A stretch of 64,000 nt of DNA from Batillaria attramentaria (taxonomy: Eukaryota > Mollusca > Gastropoda > Batillariidae). How positions within the stretch are numbered: the stretch's first letter is position 1; every line of letters begins with the position of its first letter. The stretch is taken from assembly GCA_018292915.2 (NCBI GenBank), contig JACVVK020000016.1, forward strand, positions 2,592,001 through 2,656,000, given 5' to 3'. A program made the translations under genes and the position numbers. Below the pieces are notes generated by a model. The model ran no database searches. It worked only from the letters and a program-made list of their open reading frames with translations, and was not told where the DNA came from. Below, in pieces: positions 52,101 to 61,336 of this stretch.

Positions 52101-55100
52101 AAGCCGAGTTTCCACCCCGAACGCTGGTGTGCCGTAGAAAACAGCTTTTAGCGCAATGCGGCATGTCGCTCGCGGTTTCGGGTACATCTCCACACAGAGT
52201 ACAAATTCAAATGACGCCAGTTTATCTGCTTGTGGAGGCAAAACAAGAGCGATAACGGTTCCCAGATGGGTGTCGCTGGGGGGGGGGGGGCTAAGATGAG
52301 TCTCACTGGAATGGGTCTCTGTCAGTGGGATCAGGATGTCACCCAAACCCGTCTGCACTCCTCTCAGGCTAAATAATGTCGCCTTTGTTAAAGGGTACGG
52401 CAAGTCAAGAGCACTGTTGGGTTTAAATGACAGATATTGAGGTCCTAAGCCGTTAGACACCAAAAGTTTTCGCGAACAAAGTAGCATTTACTCAAAATTG
52501 CACCGAAAACACCCTCTGCTTTCGGCTGCGCCATGTTGCTGCGCTCTTTCGCGAATGAGACGGGAAAGGTGCTGACGGTGACGTCACTCCACCACCACTG
52601 TCGGCAGTGCCCGCTTTGAGCGGGTTGTTCCAGAGTATTATTTTGTGTTCGAGATGCCACAGTGCAAAGCGTTTGGTTGTTTCAGCAAACAGGGCATGTG
52701 TAAGAATGCAGATGGAAGCCACAAAAGCTTTTTTAAATTTCCGAATCTAGACAAATCAAAGAAAAAACGGAGGTTATGTGCGAAATGGTTGGAGACCTAG
52801 GCCGCGTTGCTTACGCAAATGCGCTCGCGGGCGCTTGCGGAGGTCGCTTTTCCTCGTTGGGAAACGGCCAATTAGAAAAAGGCGCTTTCAAAATGGCGGC
52901 TGAATCACGAACACGGTTGTTGGCAAGGCTGAAAAGGAAGAAGAAAACTCTAGTGCTCGCAGCTATTAGTCATCTTTTGAGCGCAGAAGACGACGTTTTT
53001 GAGGAGGAGCAATAATTACTGGCTTGGAGCATGACTATACCGCTAGTATGCATGTTCTGCTCGATGCAAAACGGAGACGTAAGGCACCCCTACGTACTCA
53101 CTTTGACCACTCCTTCCCCACAAACACGCACAACATATCCCTGAATGACTGGCGACCACGGCCCGGTGCAATTAGCTCAAATTATTTTCATATACTATTC
53201 TGCACAATTACAAGTTGGGACAGAAGGTCTCCATCCACCCGCAAATTCATTTTAAGCCATTTCTTAGTTCCACTTCAACGAGGCCTTCGGTGGGCGCCGC
53301 CATCTTTGTTTACATAGAAACTGACCACGTGACCTTTTGCTCGCGGCGAACTACCTTCCCGGGCCGCTCGCTTACGTTCGCTTACGCTCTTCGCGAGCGG
53401 TCACGGAAACCGGATAACTACGCGCAGCGATCGCGGACGCACGCGGACGTTTTCGCTAGGAAACCCCCTCCCGGAACAACGATCGCTTGCCCCGCCGAGT
53501 GCAGAAATACGCCTGGAAAAGTCGAGACTGACCTCGTTTGTGGTAGAGCTGCCGCGGTTAACCGGTTTACCGGTTTTAACCGGTTCTCATTTGAACCGGT
53601 TCGCCGAACCGGTTCGAGTTGCCGCGAACCGGTGTTTTGGTCATAGTACACGTACTAAAGTTACTTAAGTCTTCTTTTTTCTTCTCATTTCTTCTTGGCG
53701 GCCGCTGGAATTCTTGTAACGTATCTGCAGATCTTGTAGTCTCGTCTGTATCCTACTCTGTAACCTAAGCTGGGGTTGGGGGAGGAGGAGGAGTGGGGGG
53801 GGGGGGGGGTAATGTTGTTGACATTTTTTCCGCATTGATGTGAAACTGCTGGTTGGGTTATGGGTGTGAAAGGGACTAAGAAACTAAGAAAGGGTCAACT
53901 CTGTAATTTTGCACTCTGTCAAATTTAGTCTTCCAGGGTGGGGCTGCAGCGAGATATGATTGATATTTGATAAGTTGTTATGACGCAATTACTGAAGAAC
54001 ACAGAAACTGAAAGGAAAGCCACGCGTTTCGAAACAATTTCCTAGAATTGTGCTGTTTTTTTGTTTGTTTGTTTTTTGTTGTTTTTTTTTTGGTTTAGTT
54101 TTTTTTTTTTTTTTTAATTATTTCGCGTTCAGTAGGATTAGTGGATGCTGTATATGGCTTTTATTTTCTAACTTTTATTTGATGTAAATTTTTATTTCAC
54201 GTTTGTTTCAAGTATTACTAGTGGATGCTATGTTAGTAAGGAAATTAAGAACTTTTATTTTAGAAAAAAAAACAAAAACTTTAATTTCACATTTAGGCCC
54301 AAACCCTCTAGAGCAGAGGACTTAAAATATGAATTATGGGCTGAAGTAAGTTTATATTTTGGGGGGGAATTATGGTCAGGTTGCGTTTGAGAAGTTTTTG
54401 TTCAAGAAAATACAGCAAAGTGGTCAAAACTTTAGATTTGCTTTCTTTCTTTCTTTCCTGCCTTCTTTCTTTCTGTCTTTATTCGTCCTCTTCTTCTTCT
54501 TTTCCTCCTCCTCCTTCTTCTTCTTACAAGTTCTTCTTCTTCTTCTCCTCCTCCTCCTCCTTCTTCTCCTTACAAGTTCTTCTTCTTCTTCTTCTCCTCC
54601 TCCTCCTCCTTCTTCTTCTCTTTACAAGTTCTTCTTCTCCTCCTCCTCCTCCTTCTTACAAGTTCTTCTTCTTCTTCTTCACATCCTCCTCCTCCCCCTC
54701 CTTCTTCTTTTCCTTACAAGTTCTTCTTCTTCTTCTCCTCCTCCTTCTTCTTCTCCTTACAAGTTCTTCTTCTTCTCATCCTCCTCCTTCTTCTTCTTCT
54801 TACAAGTTCTTCTTCTTCTCATCCTCCTCCTTCTTCTTCTCCTTACAAGTTCTTCTTCTTCTCATCCTCCTCCTTCTTCTTCTCCTTACAAGTTCTTCTT
54901 CTTCTCATCCTCCTCCTTCTTCTTCTCCTTACAAGTTCTTCTTCTTCTCATCCTCCTCCTTCTTCTTCTTCTTACAAGTTCTTCTTCTTCTTCTCCTCCT
55001 CCTCCCCCTCCTTCTTCTTTTCCTTACAAGTTCTTCTTCTTCTCCTCCTCCTCCTCCTTCTCCTTACAAGTTCTTCTTCTTCTTCTCCTCCTCCTCCCTC

Positions 55101-55629
55101 TCCTTCTTCTTTTCCTTACAAGTTCTTCTTCTTCTCCTCCTCCTCCTTCTCCTTCTTTTCCTTACAAATTCTTCTTCTTCTCCTCCTCCTCCTCCTTCTT
55201 CTCCTTACAAGTTCTTCTTCTTCTCCTCCTCCTCCCCCTCCTTCTTCTTTTCCTTACAAGTTCTTCTTCTTCTCCTCCTCCTCCTCCTTCTTCTCCTTAC
55301 AAGTTCTTCTTCTTCTCATCCTCCTCCTCCTTCTTCTTACAAGTTCTTCTTCTTCTTCTTCTCATCCTCCTCCTCCTTCTTCTTACAAGTTCTTCTTCTT
55401 CTTCTCCTCCTCCTCCTTCTTCTTCTCCTTACAAGTTCTTCTTCTTCTTCTCCTCCTCCTCCTCCTCCTTCTTCTTCTTCTTACAAGTTCTTCTTCTTCT
55501 TTTCATCCTCCTCCTCCTTTTTTTTTTTTCTTGTCTGTTTCTTCGTTTTGTGTGTTTGTTTGTTTAGCCAGGATTTATTTTTGACGACTAGCGATCAGTT
55601 TACTGCAGCCTGATCGCTGATGCACTTGA

Positions 55630-55661
<32 letters not shown>

Positions 55662-58600
55662 GAACACGCATCGCATAAAACGCCAATATTTTTGCAGACC
55701 TCAAACACCTTTTGGTGATGACTGAACCGGAAAAAAACACCGGTTTAAAAAACCGGTTTGAAGTTAAAAAACCGGTTAAAAACCGGTTTGGATTTTTGAA
55801 CCGGTTCACAGCTCTAGTTTGTGGAGATCATTTTACCCCGGATTGTTTCACTGGCGCTTTTGCGAACGATGTTGCTGCTTCACTTGTCAAACACGCATCA
55901 ATCGGCTCTTCCCCCATCGTCCCCACTGTTTTCTGCCCGACCCCTTACTGAGCTTTTCCTCAGAATATTCTGGCTCGAAATTATAAAGAACTATCCCCAA
56001 ATCCATTCTTGCTTTCAGGAAATAAGCAAAGTGTGTATACGAGCCAGAAATAGCACGCCTAAAACGTGTAGCAGGCACACCTGCACGCACAGAGAGTGTG
56101 CCAGCTTAGTGTCGTCTGCTGCTGAGTGGTGGAGTGACGTCACTGCTAGGATCAACATGGCAGCCTCCATGGCATCGCATTTCGGCTGCCGTTTGGTGTG
56201 ATAAATACTGAATGGTGTGTTCAAATCTTTTGGGCTGCAGCCGTCTAGGACATCACTATCTATCCCCTAAACCCAACATTGCACTTGACTTGCCTTACCC
56301 TTTAACTCCCAAAGGTATAACTCCCAAACACCCACCCATCGCTGTGGATAAATGAGGCACCAAAACCATTGAACTGAAGACAAGAACGGAGAACCACAAC
56401 GCCCGGTGTCCGTTGGTCCCTACCTGAGACAAACCATAAGCCCCCTAACTCGGAAACCTGGGGTTAAAGCCCTCCCCCCCCCCCCAAAAAAAAACCCAAC
56501 AACAAACAAACAAACAAAACACAACAACAACAACAAAACTGTGCTCAGGGTAATCTGGCGTATCCTAACTTTTACCGCTGACTCTAAACTCTTTTTTGGC
56601 TCACTTGTGTAACAAAATGAGTCTATGTTATAACCCTCCGTCATCTGTCTGTGTGTGTGTGTGTCTTTCTGTCTGTGGGTTTGTGTGTCCGCAGTAAACC
56701 ATAACATTGGCCTTTTCTCAGAATCTACAAACAGTAGAGACACCAAAATTGGCCTGCTGATAGACAGCCATAAGACCTTTCAAAACGTACCATAGTTATT
56801 GACTTTGACCCAAAGTCAAGGTCACTAAAGCTGTCTGTTTGGAAATTTTACATTGGCATTTTCTCAGAATCTAGAAAAGCCGGAGACATCAAACTTTGCA
56901 TGATGATGGACATTGACAACACCTTAACTGACATACCTGTATTCAGTGACTTTGAGTCAAGGTCAAGGCCATCCAAGCTGTTTTGTGGAAAACCTCCCAA
57001 AACCTTAACATTGGCCTTTTCTCAGAAACAATGGACAGCAGAGGCACCAAACTTGGCATGCTGATAGACAGCCGTAAGACCTTTCAAAACATAGCATAAT
57101 GGTTGACCTTGACCCAAGGTCAAGGTCACTAAAGCTGTCTGTTTGGTAATTTTACATTGGCATTTTCTCAGAGTCTAGAAAAGCCAGAGACATCAAACTT
57201 TGCATGATTAAATAGAAACGGAAACGGTAATGAGCAAAGTGTGTATACGAGCCAGAAATAGCACGCCTAAAACGTGTAGCAGGCACACCTGCACGCACAG
57301 AGAGTGTGCCAGCTTAGTGTCGTCTGCTGCTGAGTGGTGGAGTGACGTCACTGCTAGGATCAACATGGCAGCCTCCATGGCATCGCATTTCGGCTGCCGT
57401 TTGGTGTGATAAATACTGAATGGTGTGTTCAAATCTTTTGGGCTGCAGCCGTCTAGGACATCACTATCTATCCCCTAAACCCAACATTGCACTTGACTTG
57501 CCTTACCCTTTAACTCCCAAAGGTATAACTCCCAAACACCCACCCATCGCTGTGGATAAATGAGGTACTAAAACCATTGAACTGAAGACAAGAACGGAGA
57601 ACTCTGTGACCACAACGCCCGGTGTCCGTTGGTCCCTACCTGAGACAAACCATAAGCCCCCTAACTCGGAAACCTGGGGTTAAAGCCCGCCCCCCCCCCC
57701 CCCAAAATCTTTGCATGATTATACACATTGACAACACCCTTACTGTCATACCTGTATTCAGTGACTTTGAATCAAGGTCAAGGCCATGCACGCAGTTTTT
57801 GCGGAAAACCTTCCAAAACCTTAACATTGGCATTTTCTCAGAAACAATGAACAGCAGAGGCAGCAAACTTGGCATGCTGATAGACAGCCGTAAGACCTTT
57901 CAAAACATAGCATAATGGTTGACCTTGACCCAAGGTCAAGGTCACTAAAGCTGTCTGTTTGGAAATTTTACATTCGCATTTTCTCAGAATCTAGAAAAGC
58001 CAGAGACATCAAACTTTGCATGATGATAAACATTGACAACACATTCACTGACATACCTGTATTCAGTGACTTTGAGTCAAGGTCAAGGCCATACAAACAG
58101 TTTTGCGGAAAACCTACCAAAACCTTAACATTGGCATTCTCTCAGAAACAATAAACAGCAGAAGCACCAAACCTGGCTTGCTGATAAACAGCAGTAAGAC
58201 CTTTCAAGAAATACCCTTTTGAAAGACCTTGACTGAAGGTCAAGGTCATCAAAGCTGTCTCATTGGAAATCTAAAATTGCCATTTTCTCGGAATGTTGGG
58301 GTACCAGAGGAATCAAACTTTGCATGATGATAGACATTGACAAAACCTGTACCGGCATACTTGTATTCAATTTCCTTGAGTCAAGGTCAAGGCCATTCAA
58401 CATGTTTTTTACGGAGACTTTACATTAGCATTTTCTTGGAAACAACAAACTGCAGAGGCACCAAACAAGGCACAATGATAAAAAGCAACGAGACCTATGC
58501 AGACATACCCATTTGACTGATTAATACTGTCTGTTGTGAAATTGTACATTACCATTTGTACAGAAGCTACAAAAACTAAAACTTGGCATTACGATAGTCA

Positions 58601-60013
58601 CTGATAAGCTCTTCATTTACAAATGTCATTTGAATGACCTTGACCCAAGGTCAAGGTCACAGAAGCTGTCCTGGAAAAAAACTGCTATATTGCAATTTGC
58701 CGTTTTCTTAGGAACTATGAACACAAGAGACACCTTACTTCATGATAGCTAGTGATAAGAGCTTTACAAACATACTCTTTTGAATGACCTTGACCCATCT
58801 CACAAGTGAGCCAAGGAGGCTTTGCTCCTCTAGTTTTTCTTCTTTTTTTTTTTGACAGAGAGAAGGAGATTGGAAGTAGTCTATATATATATATATATAT
58901 ATTTTTTTTTTTTAATCGATTTTCCAATTTGATTTGTCGTCTGCTGTAGAAGAAGGGTGACGACTCTTAGCCCGATGTCAGAAACGGCGAAGCTGCACGA
59001 AACTGGAATTTATCATCCATTACTGGAATTTTCCCTTTGATCTCTCCCGTTGTATAAGTGCGGGAATCTCACTAGTGAAAATAACTCATGTGACATATCA
59101 CATGACAACCATTTCTGTGTGTCCCCTGCCAAGGTTTTATCTACACAGATAGAAAGAACACTGAACCTTTTGGGTTTGAGTGAACTGGCATTGTACTGGT
59201 AGCATAAGAAGGCGCACTTTATTTCTGTCGCGTACTGATCTCCTGACCACTCCGAGCGTCTGCTATGCACTGCCCAGTTGCCGATTCCCCGAAAATTGCA
59301 AGTAGATTTCAGCTTTTAGTCGGATAAGCTCTCACAATGCACCATATGTGAATGAAAAAAGGATGATAAAGCCGTTACACCACATAACACAACCAAGTCA
59401 TATGGTGTAACAGCTAATTACACAGCCGCACACACACACACACCAGTTTTGAAGCAGCATTTTGTTGTTTTGCATCATTACATTTTTTTAGGACAGCTTG
59501 TATGGCCTTGACATTAGGTCAAGGTCATTCAAACGAGATCTGCCAGTAAAGCCGGATCTTATCAATGTCTATCATTATGCCAAGTTTGATGGCTCTAGTG
59601 TTTGTAGTTTCTGCAACAATGATAATGTAAAATTCACAACAGACAGACGGGTATGTCTGCATAGGTCTCATTGCTGCCTATCATCATGCCTTGTTCGGTG
59701 CCTCTGCTGTTTGTTATTTCTGAGAAAATTCCAGCGTTGAAGTTTCCTCAAAACAGCTTGTGTAGCCTTTGCCTTGACACAAGGAAATTGAATACAGGTA
59801 TGTCAGTGAAGGTTTTAGCAATGTTAATCATCATGCAAAGTTTAATGCCTCTGGTCCTTCTAGATTCTGAGAAAATGGCAATGTAAAATTTCCAAAGCGA
59901 CAGTTTTAAAAAATGGTTTGTTTTGAAAGGTCCTATGGCAATCAGCATGCCTAGTTTGGTGCCTCTGATGTTTGTGGATTCTGAAAAAAAGGCCAGTGTT
60001 AAAGTTTACTGCG

Positions 60014-60090
<77 letters not shown>

Positions 60091-61296
60091 GCACGCACGC
60101 ACGCACGCGCAGACGACGGAGGGTCAAGTTATTACATAGCCTCACTTTGTTACACAAGTGATCTAAAATTGATTTATATTCCCTTTACACACAGCAGGAA
60201 GCCGTGGCTGTAGCAAACTTGAACTTTTAAGCTGCGCATAACGTGACCGGGTAAAGATCATACCTGTAGAGTGTTTTCTTCTGATTCTTATTAGTGCGGC
60301 AACCCTAGGTGTCTAGTAAACTGGTACGGCGTTTTCCAGAAGAAGAAAAAAATGACGAGTTTCATCGAAACTGTTCATCACACAATAGTTTGTTTGCTAA
60401 TGCTGTCTGGCATTTCTATTCAATAATCTAAACGGTTAAATGGGTGGGTGTTTCTGGGCTTAACGTCCCGCTTTTCCACCACATATGCGTGATATAAAAG
60501 ACGGGGCAACGAGGAAAAGGCCAGCACAAATATTTGGCCCCAGCCGGGATTCGAACTCACGACCTGATTTTTGGAAGTCCAACGCTCTACCATTGGGCTA
60601 CCCCGAACGTGCTGTGGGGCTTCTAAAGCGTGGACTGAAAATGCACGACTTGGTCGTTTACAGTGCCGTTACTGATCTGAGGGCTTGGTTGCCGTGTAAA
60701 AAGTCAAAATCAATATAACCTTCGGATCATCCGCGCAATAAACATTAAGCTACGCCACAAATGGAAAGACTGTCATAGTTTTACTGAAGTCAGTGAGACT
60801 TTCACATTCCCTCAAATGTGTGAATTCGGTGAATACCGAAGGTCCCCATAACCTGGAGCAAGGACACGACTTCTGCCGGAGCAAGCGGGTCTCGGTATGC
60901 TGTACACGTGAACAGCGCAGGGCATAATAAGTACTCCATTCTTTCTTGACCAGCCAGGCTATCGCCAGAATGATGCAGGTAAACTGTGGCACGTGAGACA
61001 GACCCGCCATCCACGGCAAAATATTCATGCCTGCCAGTTCATGACGCCTGGAACTAGCGCCACGCGAACTGCGGGATGCCAGCAGTATCGGACCCTGTTC
61101 CCTACGCGCTACAGGGTGCACTGGCCTAAATCGATGTTCCGGCTCGGCAGCTGAGTCTGATTAAATGGGCCGCTTACCAGATAGCAGATGCCATGTAACC
61201 GCCGGCCGCGCCGACCTTCGCCGAACTAGCGTAGGAACTACTGTGCACAGCACGTAGGGATAGTTGACAGGCATTCAGTACCTAAGTGGAGTGTCT

Positions 61297-61336
<40 letters not shown>

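Larger units (their letters stand above)
52654..55951 (+). pseudogene. THAP-type zinc-finger frame, interrupted
   Basis: Starts ATG at 52654: [14 protein letters not shown], then [17 protein letters not shown] and CAKWLE up to ~52793. It resumes at about 53504 with [15 protein letters not shown], is cut by the hAT element, and continues at 55825 with DHFTPDCF and IVPTVF, stop at 55949. This gives the C2CH set (C4, C9, C..H in VCGDHF) and the AVPTxF-like motif of THAP DNA-binding domains. No transposase catalytic domain is seen. Confidence 0.75.
52275..56475 (+). mobile_element. THAP-domain DNA transposon remnant with long inverted ends
   Basis: Left end 52275-52640 and right end 56028-56475 are diverged inverted copies of one sequence. 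Shared blocks, read outside-in: poly-G, AAGGGTA(C/A)GGCAAGTCAAG, GTTGGGTTTA, GCCATGTTG, GTGACGTCACTCCACCAC. Between them lies a THAP zinc-finger frame. Removing the hAT insertion (53544-55816) and a further ~0.7-kb insertion leaves about 1.2 kb. THAP-bearing elements include the P and Kolobok groups; I cannot decide which. Confidence 0.55.

Noticed and set aside
54359..55613. Two overlapping open frames of about 400 codons
   Set aside because: They translate the TTC/CTC minisatellite into Ser/Leu/Phe/Pro runs; several frames are open at once because the repeat lacks stop codons.
60750..61121. 123-codon frame on minus in intron 1
   Set aside because: Starts within GC-rich sequence, no domain recognised; chance frame is likely.
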